Source of the DNA: Thozetella sp. PMI_491
Lineage: Eukaryota > Ascomycota > Sordariomycetes > Chaetosphaeriales > Chaetosphaeriaceae
NCBI GenBank assembly: GCA_021432635.1
Contig: MU270024.1
Coordinates: 372,001 to 436,000 of the forward strand
Direction: 5' to 3'
DNA: 64,000 nucleotides
The position numbers and the translations under genes are program-made. Position 1 is the stretch's first letter, and the number at the start of each line of letters is the position of its first letter. Shown piece by piece: positions 32,852 to 45,000 of the stretch. The notes beneath the pieces are model-generated. The model saw only the letters and a program-made list of their open reading frames with translations, did not search any database and was not told the DNA's origin.

Positions 32852-35548
32852 ATGGAAAACATGTATAACGGGATTTCTGACATTGCAACTGCCGATGTAC
32901 GAGGTAGGTGGTACACACAATGACTCTCTCGCGTTCGAAGTAGAGGTCCTGATCACTCCAACTGTTTCTTAGATGACGGCCGAGTCGATATTAAGATCCC
33001 TTCTAGAATATCTGCCCACGTCTCAGACATTCTCGGCGTCGAACGTCTTTCCGTCCTTCCGTCGCCGGCTACTCCAGCATACGAACCGACCGAGACATGG
33101 GCGGTCAAGCTCAACATCCTTATCCAAGTAATCGGCAGTCGTGGCGACATCCAACCCTTTATTGCTCTCGGCAATGGGCTGCAGGCGTGTGGGCACCGTG
33201 TCCGCGTCGCCACCCACGACAACTTTGAAGAGTTTGTCCGTTCCTCCGGTCTCGAATTCCACCCAATCGGCGGCGACCCTTCGGAGTTGATGGCATACAT
33301 GGTCAAAAACCCCGGCCTTATACCCAGTATGGGCAGCCTACGAGCAGGGGAGGTTCAGAAGAAGCGAAGAATGGTGGCGCAAATGTTGAACGGGTTCTGG
33401 GACTCGTGCATCCAGCCAGATACAGCGACAGGAGACCCTTTCGTTGCCGATGCGATCATTGCGAATCCGCCCAGTTTCGCCCACGTACATTGCGCCCAAG
33501 CTCTAAGCATCCCATTGCACGTCATGTTCACGATGCCATGGACTAGCACCGAGGCATTTCCACATCCCCTAGCAAATATTGACGCCCTCGAGGACAAGGA
33601 GCGCGCGATCTCAAACTATCTTTCCTATGGTGTCGTCGAATTTATGACTTGGCAAGGGTACGCGCAGCAACTGTTCTTGGCGTCACTTAACTACCTTACT
33701 AACTCAGGCAAGTGTAGACTCGGAGATCTCGTGAACGACTGGCGAGAAGAGAAACTAGGGCTTGAACATGTGCCAATGAGTGAAGGTCCCAGCCTTCTAA
33801 AAACGCTCAACGTTCCATTCACGTATTGCTGGTCACCCTCTCTAATACCGAAACCTCAAGACTGGGATTCTTCTATCGGTTAGAGATGCCAAAACACCAC
33901 CCCGGATCATGCTATCATCTAACCAAATCTTGCCCTAGACATCTGCGGCTTCTTTTTCCGCGATCCACCCTCCTACGAGCCTCCCCAAGCTCTCGCAGAG
34001 TTCCTTCAGAACGGTACGGCACCAGTGTACATCGGGTTTGGAAGCATTGTCATTGGTGATCCAGATCGGTTGATGACGATGGTGATCAAGGCCGTCAAGA
34101 CAGTAGGCATCAGAGCGGTCATATCCCGAGGCTGGAGCAAGCTTGAAGGTGGAAACGACCCAAATCTGTTCTACATTGGCGATTGCCCTCACGAGTGGCT
34201 ATTCCAGAGGGTGGCTGCGGTTGTGCATCACGGTGGCGCTGGAACGACAGCATGTGGATTACTGAACGCATGTCCGACAGTTATTGTCCCTTTCTTTGGC
34301 GAGTAAGTGAGATCGGCCATTTCATCCCTTTCGGTCTTTTCGGCACCAGTTCTACGCTAACACCAAACGCAGTCAGCCCTTTTGGGGTAAGATGGTTGCG
34401 CAAGCTGGCGCGGGGCCAGCTCCTGTTCCTTACTCAGAACTTACCTCAAGACGCCTCGCCGACGCGATCTCATATGCCTTAATGCCAGAGGCTAGAGCTG
34501 CGGCATCCCAAATAGCCGAAAAGATGAAGACTGAATCGGGAGTGAAGGCGGCAGTGGAGCATTTTCATTCCATGCTACCTCTCCAGTCTCTCCGGTGTGA
34601 TTTATTTCCGGAGTTTCCAGCGGTCTGGTCATACAAAGGCAAACATCACCCTGTCCTGTTGTCTAGGCAGGCAGAACGGATTGTGAACGGAGCAAGAAAG
34701 CTTGAAGATAGAAATCTCACATTGTTAGTATGAAGGAATTTAATCCTCCCATCACTTACTAACTAGCTATATCTAGGCATCAAAGGACGCCTATTGTTAT
34801 CGAGCCTCGCCGCTGGGATCCGCTCACAGCAGTTGGCTCCGCCTCGTTGGCAACCGCGGCGTCAGTAGCCGATGCTACTGCGGGGATAATCACAGATCCC
34901 ATCAGAATCATCAAAGAGCAGAAAAATCCCGAGGTCACAGCAGAAAAGCAGGGGCATGAATCTGGCGATCATATAACCATGGGTGAAGTCGTCAAGAGCA
35001 AACCACATGGGACGGCCGGCGAAGCTCTTGCTGCGTCAGCGACCAGCGTGGGGAGACTCTTCGTATTATCTGCGAAGGGCGTCTTTGTTGATATACCCAT
35101 CGCTGCGGCGGACGGCCTCCGCGCAGTCCCTCTGCTATACGGGGAGAAGGTGACCACGCGAGACCACATCACCGGATTTCGGAGTGGAGCAGCCGTAGCA
35201 GGCAAGAATTTTGGCCACTGCATGTATGAAGCGTTTACCGACTTCGTGGTCTATACTTATCATGGAAAAAAACAGCACGGTGCATTAGGCGTTGCTAAGG
35301 GGTTGGGTAAGGGTGCTACCAGCATGGCGACGAAAACGACAGCAGCAACAGTTGGGCTGGTGGCATATCCGATGCAGGGGTTCTACCGGAGTATTCGGAA
35401 AGCCGTGGTAACCTCCACGTCCAAATCGGTGGAGCGGGCACTGCGGGCTGAAGGAGATTGGTTGTTGAAGAGGGAGGACTGTCCAGAAGACGAATTCCGG
35501 GTGGTGCTAGCAGACTTTGATGGGCTTTGTACTTCAAAAAGGAGATAG
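32852..35548 (+). CDS. sterol-glucosyltransferase-like glycosyltransferase (GT28/UDPGT fold)
   Basis: Five exons, 32852-32903, 32973-33878, 33939-34302, 34373-34723 and 34777-35548, give 814 residues. The N-terminal acceptor domain starts with LNILIQVIGSRGDIQPFIALG (about residue 70), the signature of GT28/Atg26-type enzymes. The donor-binding part has PVYIGFGSIV and VVHHGGAGTTACGLLNACPT followed by FFGDQPFWG, the nucleotide-sugar motif rebuilt across the fourth exon junction. The C-terminal 260 residues are Ala/Gly-rich, with a TAGEALAASATSVGRLF region seen in many fungal homologues but not in Atg26. The PH and GRAM domains of Atg26 are absent. It is probably a UDP-glucose:sterol or lipid glucosyltransferase, cytosolic or peripheral to membranes. 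The acceptor cannot be deduced. Confidence 0.85.
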
Positions 35549-36895
35549 AACAAATGTAAGTTTGATGTGTAAGGTAATTGCACTAAGGGCGAGCCGTCAG
35601 CAGTATATTGAATGCACAGTTCAGACATGGATGAGCTGCTAGTGGTCAAAGTCGTTGAGGTGGCGAATCGGCTACAGCGAGGGCTGAATCCGTGCGACCC
35701 TGTCTCAGTTGGAAGGTGGTGTGACAAGATTCCAATAGGACTGATTCTGATATTGTTTTGCTTCGAACCTGTGCGCGTTTTCAACCAATGGGGGCGCCAA
35801 TCGAGTGAAAACGAACAGGAATCTTCCCTGTTCGGCAGACAAGGCTGAGAGTAGCTGTCCCGGAAGAAACGCAGAATGGTAGACGGATGCTTATCCGCGA
35901 GAAAAGGAAAAGAACGGGGATATGTTAAATTTGTAAGCTAGCCTTGTGCACACTTGTGCCGACAGTCGGGAGCATCAAATGATGACGGCACACTTAATGG
36001 GGAAGAGATCGGTAGGCAAGTTGGCATTTGCGCATGCATCTCTACAGTTATGTGCATGACTAGCTTCCTACTATTTGTAAACTTTTTGTTCATGGAAACG
36101 CGCCCCACATAGTATCAATTACTACAGTCAGATATGGTTTACTTTTCTAACTAAGCTTGGCCACTTTCAGAATAATGTTAATGCGAGTGATTTTGGATTA
36201 AAACACGGTGGCGATGTGCTGTTGGATCTGAAACGTGGCAAACCAAAGCAATGACACCCTAATAAATAGCTTCTAAGTTATTTAAAATCCAGCAAATAGA
36301 GCTATAGAATATTGTCATTAGTAAGTTAAAGGGCAAGGAAGTTATTAAAGACAAGGACAGAGCTATAACAATTATCCCCTACTCTACGTGAACTATTTGC
36401 TCTAACTTATACAATTGAAAATCCTCTGATATAGTATAATCAACCCTTTATAAAAACTACTAATTAACCCAGAGATATTATAGGAAATATATAGCTAGCC
36501 TTGTAAAACCTATTAGAAAACTACCCTTATATAAGCGTAAGAAGCTATAACTAAATTACTCTATACTGTTACGAGCATGCATCAGCCCCCGGCCCAACAA
36601 ACGACCTAGCGCACCTAGAGCGGACAACAGCGGCAGAACTCACGATGAGCGCCTCAGGCACCCTTGCGTATGCCCGGCCAATCAGAAAGGATCACTTGGA
36701 TCACCACAGTGAGTCAAGTGAGCCAGTGAAGAGCAACTTAGTATTTAAGACCACAGTCCCTACCTAGATAGATCAGTTAGCCTTTGCTCTTCAGCAATTA
36801 ATCTACTTGGTTCATAAGCTGAATAGCTTGCACTACAGATCACTACGCCACGTCAATTGATTGCTCCACTCGTCCTGCCCTCCCTACCTTAGGAA

Positions 36896-37011
36896 AGAAC
36901 CCCTACACACGAAGAAGACTAACCCCTAGGATCTCAGTGTTGTAACATATAAAGACTAGATGTTATAACACTAAAATCCTAGGGTTAGCCTTCTAGGTGT
37001 ATAAAGGTTCT
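36896..37011. repeat. imperfect inverted repeat with 11-nt loop
   Basis: The left arm is 36896-36948 and the right arm 36960-37011. Aligned as reverse complements they agree over about 53 positions, with about seven transitions (C versus T or G versus A), two transversions and one single-base gap. The excess of transitions is what RIP leaves. No coding sequence is nearby. It may be a palindromic end of a lost element, a MITE remnant or a cruciform-forming site. Confidence 0.8.
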
Positions 37012-37225
37012 TATAACATGTGGCTAAAGGCAAACCAGCACCAACTAGCGCTAGCTACACCCATAAGCTAGAAGGAAACTGCCCCTACTTTGGTGGCTTA
37101 ACTAGTTCTTAGGGAGAGAAGCTTAGGGCTTCCCTTAACTCTGCTTTTTAAGAGTTAGCTCTATAATTAATAAGGCTATGATTATCCCCTTATAAGACCC
37201 TAGTGATTTAGCCTAGTTACCCTAG

Positions 37226-37297
37226 AGCAGAGTATTAAAATACACTATATATGGCATAGTATTTAAGACTTAATACTATACTATATATAGTGTAGTA
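37226..37297. repeat. AT-rich palindrome without loop
   Basis: Two arms of about 35 nt meet near 37262 (TTTAAGACTTAA centre). Each carries CACTATATATRG and TAGTATT words, reading as reverse complements with a few transitions. It lies 215 nt to the right of the larger inverted repeat. Confidence 0.7.
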
Positions 37298-39100
37298 TAT
37301 ACCTTTATAGATGCTACAGATAGACTCCCTACTTCGCTTCTTAAGAGGACCAAGCCAGAGACCAGCTAGCGCCTTATAGACAGGACTGCGGATAGCGGCT
37401 TACTCTATAACACTGATGTTGGGGTTGATGATGGCTGCTGACATCCTCAAGCCATTCTCAGCTGACTGCCTCACAGATTAGGGACCTGTAGATAGGAGTT
37501 TTAGGAGGCAGGAGAAGCGAGGAGCATGATTATAGGAGCTAATACAGTTTGGATAGTAGAAACAATGTAAATAGTTTCTATAACAGATGATACTTGTCAG
37601 CCTTCCGCTTTCCGTCTTCACACTTCTGCCTGGCTTTGACTGCTTTGCTCGCTCTTTTCGTCGTGTAGGTCTGTGAGGTGCTTGACGATCCTTTCCTGGA
37701 AGTTCACGTCAATCTCCCACAGAGGGTTTCGTTTCTCCGGTGGAATCTTACGCTTTATCACTCTTTGTTCATGGCTAGCTGCCTAGATTCCCGATTCGTT
37801 CACAGGCTGCCCTGGGGAATTGTTGGGGGAAAAAGCTATTTATGTTATTTGCGAGGATCCCGGAGCTGGGCCCGTAGAACTTGAGCACTTTGTTTCAATT
37901 GCCACCGTTCCGAATGCCTCTACTCCCACGAACAGTTTCAAGAGGACAGTTGTCCATTTAAGGGTTATAAGTATACTTAGCGAGTTTCATGCTGGCTTCG
38001 GATACATGTTGATTACTCTTCTGCCCGTTCTGGCCTTTGGATAAAATTCATCAACTGAAGTGGAGGCTGGATTCACGCAGCGAATGTGTAAGTCTGGGTA
38101 TTTGGGTTCGTAAATATTGGAGTAATGAATATTAGTTATAGTGAAAGGTATTATCATTGGGGCTAGGACGGTGCTGAGCAAGTTCCTTGCAGAGGTAGCT
38201 AAGGATTTATGTCCCAAGCAGATATGTTTCGCCGTGACAGAAATTGCACGGCAGTCAGCTTTCCGTGGCACACCCCCCACCCCACCAAACCTATCAATCT
38301 GTGCCTGTATGGGGCAAGTGTAAGGTTGCCTACTTGAGGCACCTAGGCAGCCAACTTTGAGCTGGCCATAATTCACCCCGTGGAGATTGCCTCACGACGT
38401 GCTCAGAGCCAAGGTCCCGGAGCCTTATGGTTCCGCCGCAGAATCGCCTCACCTGAGGCCCAAGCCGCCACGCCGCAGTGCATCGCGGTAAAAATAACTC
38501 ATATACCCACCGGAGTTGTTCTTCTCGCCTAGCTCTCCTGATACTGTTGAACTGAACTGATAGCGTCGCCTAAGCCAGTCATTCGGGTCTCAGGGCTGAA
38601 GCGATTGCTTTTAGATTTCAAGTTGCGGAAAACTAAAGTGCTCTACAACTGCAACTGGACATCCCATGTGCCTTCCGCATTACAGCACGAAGGCATGTAA
38701 CCGAAGGGATATGGTAGCTGAATGGCGGTAGGTGAGTCATTTTGAGTGTTTGGCGGCCGCTGCCTAGCTCCAATGGCTGATTGAAGCCCGAACACTGGGC
38801 GCAGAGTGCCACGTAAACTTCAGCCCACCAAGGATCAGCCCGAAACGCCACTCATGTTATTCTGAGTACCTTTCGTGCGGAAGAGACGAGGCTGTTCTAT
38901 TTCATTAAATTGCCTTCCAAGTAGCCACAAGGCGAGGCTTGTGTCGTAAAGGTCAGCTGCTGTGGCCACTCCGGGCAGGCGGCTCATTATATATCCCTCT
39001 AATGCCGACCTGTCTCATTCCCAAGTGGTAATGATTCAAGAACGAAGGCCACAGCAATTAGGAGGTGGTAACTCAGGATACAAAGACGCCAACTTCCACA

Positions 39101-40834
39101 ATGTCATGCAAGGAAGTTTTTCAAGTCGTGGGTGACGGACATGTTGATTTCTTTTTGGATTCCGTATATGAAATCCAGGAAAATATTTCTCGAAAGTGTA
39201 CCAGCGACCCTCGATTGGCAGAATGGAGGGACGGCTTGCGAGTTCTGACCATGAACGCCGTGAGGAACATGACTGGCAGCACCACCGGCTGGATGTCTAT
39301 CTGGCAATGGACTCCGTACCAAGGGGACCTCATCTTGTCAAGACTTCAGGCCTGGAAGCTCCCTCTAGTGCAGCTCCTGATGCTATTTCCCCGGCCACCC
39401 CATGGCACCATGATCGAGCTCTTCTCCATAGTCCATCTGATGGGAGACCCGGTCGATACCAGTCCGTCTTCCCGTGTTCTTTATTGCCCCTTCTGTCGAG
39501 TAAACAGAGTATTTGAGCCCCTGGCCCTGAGACATGCTCGGGTTAGGTACATAAGGCATTCATTTTGGGGAATTACTAACAGCAAGGCATATATAGTTGC
39601 CAGCCTCACGTTTACGCTGCAAGTGACCCAACGACGGATGCAGATATTGAGCGAAAACCGCATGGAAAGAGAGAACCTGAAAGGGCTCACGCTGCTAATA
39701 AACGCGTTCGAAGAGTGTGGAGAAGAGAATAATGTTCTAGAACTTGAGCGCCAGTAAGCGTCTCCCTGGTCCATGAAGCAGCCTGTCTTCAGCAACAACG
39801 TTAACAGTACTGTCAGATTCGCCCGCAGAAACACCATTTGGAATGAAAACCCTCACTACCAAGCAACCGCACACGCCCTCGCCGCCGACCGCACAACCTC
39901 GCTCTTGCCTGTGATCACGGCCGTGATCACCTTCCTGGCTTCCATCGCCCTGTCCTATGGCAAAACGCTCGCGTCAGACTGGAGCGACCGCAACCCGCGA
40001 CATGTGGAGATATATGGAATTGCCTTCTCCATGACTCTGGCGTCTTGGGTACATGCCGTGATGCTCGCAGCCGTCGTTGGCGTCCCCCAGTCGCGCCTCT
40101 CTGTCCGCCGCATACTCTGCTTGTTCAGAGCCTTGCATCGTCAAAACGGCGACCATGAGCGACAGGAAGACAACGATCCATTTGTTCCGATACACGAGTA
40201 CAGCATCGCGGCTTGCTTACCAAACGGGCTGATTCCGTCGTGGAGATATGATAGATGGCCCCAGACATCGGTTAGCCGGTCGAGGGCGCGCCAGGAGGCA
40301 GCGGGTCACTGGCTGCACCGAGAGCCTCTGGCCGTGCTTATAGTCCTCGTCGGGTCTGCTGGAGCTTTGGGTCTGTCGGCACGAGTGCCGCCGACCTGTT
40401 CCAATAATTGTCGCGTATACTGCGAGATAAATATATTCTCGGCGTTTATTATTAGCTACGGGCTTGGATGGCTTCTCTCAACTCGCCTCCGGACTCAACT
40501 TAAGCTGCTTTTTTGGTTGACGCTGGTCAAAGACGCGCTCGCGGCTTTGGTGGCCACCGCTATCATCGTATTAACGGCCGTTGGTAGCCTGAACCGACCA
40601 GGTTGCTGGGAGTCGTGTGATGGGAAGCTTCTTTTGCTACCCTATATGACACGGGCCGAGCTCGACGCTCGAGCTCAGGGAGAGTTCTCTAGCCTCATAT
40701 TCGCATCCTTTGGTCTTCTAATCGCCATATTCGTGGTTATGTGTGTATTCCTCTGGGATGGGATGTCGGTTTATTTGCAGCGGGATATTGTAGAGGACCG
40801 TGGTTTCTTTCGAGTACTTTTCCAAAACCATTAG
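39101..40834 (+). CDS. orphan polytopic membrane protein, three exons
   Basis: Exons 39101-39461, 39597-39753 and 39793-40834 give 519 residues. The first intron (135 nt, TTACTAAC branch) joins GDPVDT to IASLTFTLQVTQRR, a junction that recurs in a fungal family of unknown function with a conserved WxGDPxDTIAxL-type motif; the second is 39 nt, short but in frame. The N-terminal 250 residues are soluble-looking. The C-terminal half has about four to five transmembrane helices, at roughly residues 204-222 (LLPVITAVITFLASIAL), 235-255, 320-340, 355-375 and 470-492. The start at 39101 (MSCKEVFQ) is the first in-frame ATG; a further upstream exon cannot be excluded. No function can be assigned. Confidence 0.6.
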
Positions 40835-41249
40835 ATTTGGAACTTTGAACGGGTTTGATTTTGGCCTTTGCTGTGTATTTGATCGAGTCGTTTTCGGCGT
40901 GTTTCAAGAGTGAGCGCGCGGACTAGGTTGCCACAGAGTTCCTCTGAACAGACAGCCCTGATATACCACACTTGCAGAGGTGAGGATAATTGTCCAGCTC
41001 TCGGCAATGAGTTTTAAGCCTTGTTACCAACTAAAAAGCTAGAACGCACGAGTCCATGGCTTTACTTGTCGTAGTACTGCTGTCTCATTTTTTTATACTC
41101 AGTTGAGAATGTTTATTCGGCCATGCTGTCTGTTCCGTCGTACAATACCCGAAGCCCTAGGTCTTCGTCGCGAATGGGTCGCGTCTTTCTCCGTCAGTGT
41201 TGTCCGGAGCCGATCGGCAGGGAACTTACCATCCTGGGTGCGCGTGCGG

Positions 41250-42259
41250 CTCTACCTTGTATTGTTTGGAAGGCAGTCTGGAACGGCCCCAAAGATAACT
41301 TTACACTGCTGTGGCCCCCCACGGAGCCAAACAAACGGGGCGCGATGATGTATTGGCGGAAATCTCTGCGATGCGCGGGAGATCCTGGGAGTCGACTCCA
41401 CCCCAGGAGCAGGCTGGACAGTTGCATTTTCGACAACCAACCAAAGAGGGCCGCTTGTCGTAGCGAGGAGGGGGAACTGCCGAAAATGCATCTCTGCCCG
41501 ACCGGGCCAGCGATGGAGGCGACAGTGTGAGGGGTTGGCTGAGTCGGTGAGGCTGCAGCATGCAAGACGACCTCCAGTTTGACAAGGCCACGCACTAGGC
41601 TCCGCAGAAGGGATCCAGGAGCGTGAGGTATCAACTTTAAGGAGATTTATGGTCTTCCTGGGGCTAGTCGAGGCCCCAACAACAAGACCATTCCCCCCCT
41701 GACCCTCTATAAGGCCCCCCTTCATTAGCATTATACCTATTCTCTGAGAGGGTCCAGCTCATGGTCTTGTACAGTTCAAACAACTGGTTGATATTGTCAG
41801 GGCATGCTGCATTCACTCTGGCCCACTCAGTACGACGAGCAAGCTTCGTTTTAAGGGCAGGCTGGCGTTTGAGGAAGGTCGTGGTCCATCGCTGGCCAAG
41901 AGGATCATCATCCCCCCGGCTCGCCAGGATCCGGACCACTAAAGCACGTAGTTGAGAGTGGGTTGGAGCAAACCAAGGGATTCCTGACGTAAAATCCACT
42001 CAACTAGGCGTTCGTTAGCCTCTGGAGATACTCTCTGCCGACGCTGAGCATCCTCCTCCCGAGGGGAGCTTCCATGGATGCGACCGCGGAGCGTACTCCA
42101 GGGGATCTTCCAAATCCGGCTTGCCTCACGGACTGGCGTGCCATCGTCGATATCAGCAATGGCCGAAGAGAAATCTGAACTAGACGCTGACAGAGCCAGG
42201 CATGTACGGCCTCGAACGTGTAGTCGCGTGACATTTCGACTCAAGCTTAGAGACTGCAA
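41250..42259 (-). mobile_element. pogo/Fot1-type transposase relic (Tc1/mariner superfamily)
   Basis: Fragments in shifting frames preserve the N-terminal DNA-binding half of a pogo transposase. SSAIADIDDGTPVREASRIW with WSTLRGRIHG is a psq-type helix-turn-helix (42170-42050). RALVVRILASRGDDDPLGQRW with TTFLKRQPALKTK is the second, CENP-B-type domain (about 41945-41830). A one-base shift lies between them near 41970. Then WARVNAACPDNINQLFELY and, after another shift near 41730, EGGLIEGQGGNGLVVG, which is the start of the catalytic region. No intact DDE triad remains. Frameshifts make it inactive. Confidence 0.78.
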
Positions 42260-42277
42260 AATACAAGTTCGTGAGAC

Positions 42278-43055
42278 CTATTCCTCATCACCCAAGTCAT
42301 CATGGTCGTCTTTAGTAATATCTACAAACGAGGGCAGCTCGCCAGCTGCCCTGGCTCCGGCTGAAGCCAGAAGATACATATTCGTGTGCCTCTTTTCAAG
42401 GCTTAGCAAAGTTTCGTGAGGGCTTCTATTGGCTGATTTATTCAGGGACGATTTCCAAGATCGGATGTATACTCGGAAATGAATAAAGTCAAAAGGAGCC
42501 AGCCTAGCCAGCATGGGAGCCAGGTTCCTAGACATCAGAATTACCCCTTTCGGAGCCCATCCCTTTTTGCGATACAAACCTGGTCTATCGAAACCACACT
42601 CGTCGATAAATACATAGTTTTATATATGACCGGCATCCCTTCATTTTAAGTTGGTAATAGTAGAAGCGCTGCAGATCGGCCACCTAGTGTTCGGCTACAC
42701 GTCTTTTCGCTTTCAAGGTTATCTTCCGCTGCTTCAGAGCCCGAGCGATCGTAGTAACAGATACCTCCTCCCCAGACTCTTCACGTATAAAGTCAACCAT
42801 GTCACTTTGGGTCAAATCAGTGTCTGTAGCGAGGTAGTGGGCAAGGACGTCTGCCAATATAGGAGTAATCTTCGGGCCAGGGCCGGTTCGGTTTACAGGC
42901 ATGGTTGTCTTTCCACATCGGGCGAACATCGATCGTATGTTGCGAAGGGAGCGGTCAGTGCAAGGTAGAACTTCAAGAATGTCGTCATCGTCGAAGCCTT
43001 CCTGTATCATATACAGGATCTGATCGTGCTGGTGACGAGTTAGTCGAGGAGCCAT
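42278..43055 (-). mobile_element. Tc1/mariner-like transposase relic with internal deletion
   Basis: From the ATG at 43055, 123 codons encode an intact N-terminal DNA-binding part (MAPRLTRHQHDQILYMIQEG, then the ITPILADVLAHYLATD region). A TAG at 42684 interrupts it. The coding thread resumes after a frameshift as YVFIDECGFDRPGLYRKKGW (about 42617-42558), which contains the first catalytic Asp. Soon after GVI the sequence jumps to a C-terminal fragment, so the central part with the other two acidic residues is deleted. It ends about 20 nt from the pogo relic's start and is in the same orientation. Confidence 0.8.
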
Positions 43056-43335
43056 AAGGGTCCCATAACTATAGCGGTGGGTACCACCAATATTAGGTAA
43101 GCTCAGACCCTAACCCTGGGATCCCCCATATGGGGGGATGGTCTGCAACCACCATATCTAAGATCGTATGCCCTTATTTTTATTTTATTTTTTTAAAGAA
43201 AAACAAAGCGGCCAGCTGGCGCAGTAGATATATGGTCGCAAATACTATAAATATCAACTAGTAAAAAGCTTAGTAAAAGTAGTAAAAATAAAATAAAAAA
43301 AGGTAAAAAAAACAGCCAGCAAGCCAGTTGAACTG

Positions 43336-43357
43336 CCCCCCCCCCCCCCCCCCCCCC
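43336..43357. repeat. 22-nt poly-C tract
   Basis: Twenty-two consecutive C residues (exact number uncertain in any sequencing). It sits just downstream of the stop of the Mutator-like relic (minus strand poly-G) and within low-complexity A-rich DNA, possibly near that element's end. Confidence 0.9.
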
Positions 43358-43367
43358 AATACCACAA

Positions 43368-45000
43368 CTAGTCCTCCTCAAGAAGCGTATGAAATCCATG
43401 TCGACTAGTAAATAATCCATCATGTTCCACCTGCTGATCCACTCGAGCCTGTATACGGCGCTCCTCAGCTGTGTTCCAATCCAAATACGCCATCTTTAGA
43501 TCCTGAGTCCAGGGCCTACCCTCACAAAGCCTCCCCATCTGCTTCCAGTCAAGGCACCAGCTATACTGGGCTTTAGTATACCGTATAGGCAAGCCCATTA
43601 CCTTATGGTAAGCCTGATTAGTATGGGGAGCTCTAAGTGGCTGAGCTCTATACCAAGAATCTCTTGCTTGGAGATGTCGTTGATATATAGCTTGTGGATC
43701 GTCGCTGGAGAGCTCTGGGGAGGGGGGTAGCTCTGGAAGCTGTGTGGGCTGCGTGGGCGCTGGCGAGCGCTCTGGAAGCTGCGTGGGCTGCGTGGGCGCT
43801 GGCTGTATGGTTGAAGCCAATAGCTCTTGAAAGCGTAATGGACAAGCCCTAGAGCTCATAGTATGGCCAGTTGCGTGGCAACGGCTGCAACGAGGTGGTG
43901 CTCTTGGCTTTGCTACTCGTTCAAATCCACTAAGCTCACGACGAGTGCCGCGTGATGAGCTAGTAAATATCGGATCAAATTCGTTGGCGTGAGTCAGCTA
44001 AAAATGGCTTTGGATCTGTACGTTGTAAGTGCCAATGGGTGTGAAAGTGGCTAATTTGAAACGGCTGGCCGTAAAGATCGTGGATTATATGAGCACATGG
44101 CAAGCCGGTTGACTGGGTAAAAGCTCTCATACAGGCTGGAAGTGGTTGAACGCGTTGTAGCTTGTCTTGGACCTTCCGTAAAGCTTCGTGTGATATTCAG
44201 CCATATATCTGGCTAAATAGCCCCTTAAAAGAGCCAGTACGCTGCTTTATTTGCTGGCTGGCTTGCCTAGCTTTGAGCTCTGTAAGCTTGTGAAAAAGAG
44301 CTAGTCTAATGCTTTGCCAGGCCTTAAAAAGATCCAGTTGAGAATATGGTAAATATTGCTTTATTACCCAGTGTATCCCCTCCACACGGGAGGAAACAAC
44401 TGTATCAGGGTGGGTATTTTGATCTACCCACGCTCGTACAATCTTTTCCTTATGAGGGTCAAGCCACGTAGCTTTAAGATATCTTACTTCCTCAGCGTAA
44501 GCTGGAAGCCATTCGCGCTCAAGCTTGGCAAGCTGTTCGTTGTAAGCTTCCTCTGTAGGGGAATAGACCAGTGTATGCCAGCAGCTGTAAAAGCGGGACC
44601 AATCTGTAGCTGTAGCTGTAGCTATATTGCCTCGATTAAACAAGGGCTTACAATGAGCTAAAACAGCCTTGTTGACGTGCCAGTGGCAAAGCAAGAGGGC
44701 AGCTGATGGAAATGTGGTTGAAACAGCCTTCATACAAGCTAGACCCCGGTCTGTAAGAACCACAGATGGGTGCTGTATATCATACGCTTGCTGGATCGTC
44801 TTGATTTGAGCTAAAGCCCAAAGGATATCTCCTTTATCCCCACTCAAGAAAGCAAAGCCAATACAAAACGATTGCTGGCAAGTATCTACCCCTACTATAT
44901 CAAGAAGGGGAATCTTATATTTGTTAGTCTTCTAAGTGTTATCCAAGATCAATAGGTTAGGATAAGCTTTAAATAAGCTGAAGAAGCTGGGTGGGCAAAT
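43368..45000 (-). mobile_element. Mutator-like (MULE, Hop type) transposase relic
   Basis: The central MULE transposase domain is open at 44847-44197: SGDKGDILWALAQIK, LTDRGLACMKAVSTTFPSA, LLCHWHVNK and the segment around VVSSRVEGIHWVIKQYL are characteristic. Upstream, about 44935-44850, KIPLLDIVGVDTCQQSFCIG continues the domain but a TAG precedes it, so the N-terminus is broken. Further downstream a zinc knuckle (CSRCHATGHTMSSRAC, about 43900-43845) leads into a 163-codon C-terminal frame with two 13-residue repeats (APTQPTQLPE core). It is on the minus strand like the two relics to its left. Terminal inverted repeats and target duplications were not found by eye. Confidence 0.82.
43731..43808. 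repeat. 39-nt tandem duplication inside the MULE C-terminal frame
   Basis: A 39-nt unit beginning CTCTGGAAGCTG at 43731 repeats at 43770 with one transition. It encodes the Pro/Gln/Thr-rich 13-residue repeat of the transposase tail. Confidence 0.85.

Larger units (their letters stand above)
35549..39100. other. AT-rich gene-free region
   Basis: About 3.5 kb without a supported gene. Stretches between 36100 and 37600 are strongly AT-rich, with TA-rich words and two large imperfect palindromes. Several short frames (for example 35383-35784 minus, 37678-38044 plus) have no features. The texture is that of old repeats altered by C-to-T changes. Confidence 0.5.

Noticed and set aside
43105-43120. 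ACCCTAACCC-like words suggesting telomere repeats
   Set aside because: Only isolated one- or two-unit matches, here and near 25960; no array, so chance or repeat debris.
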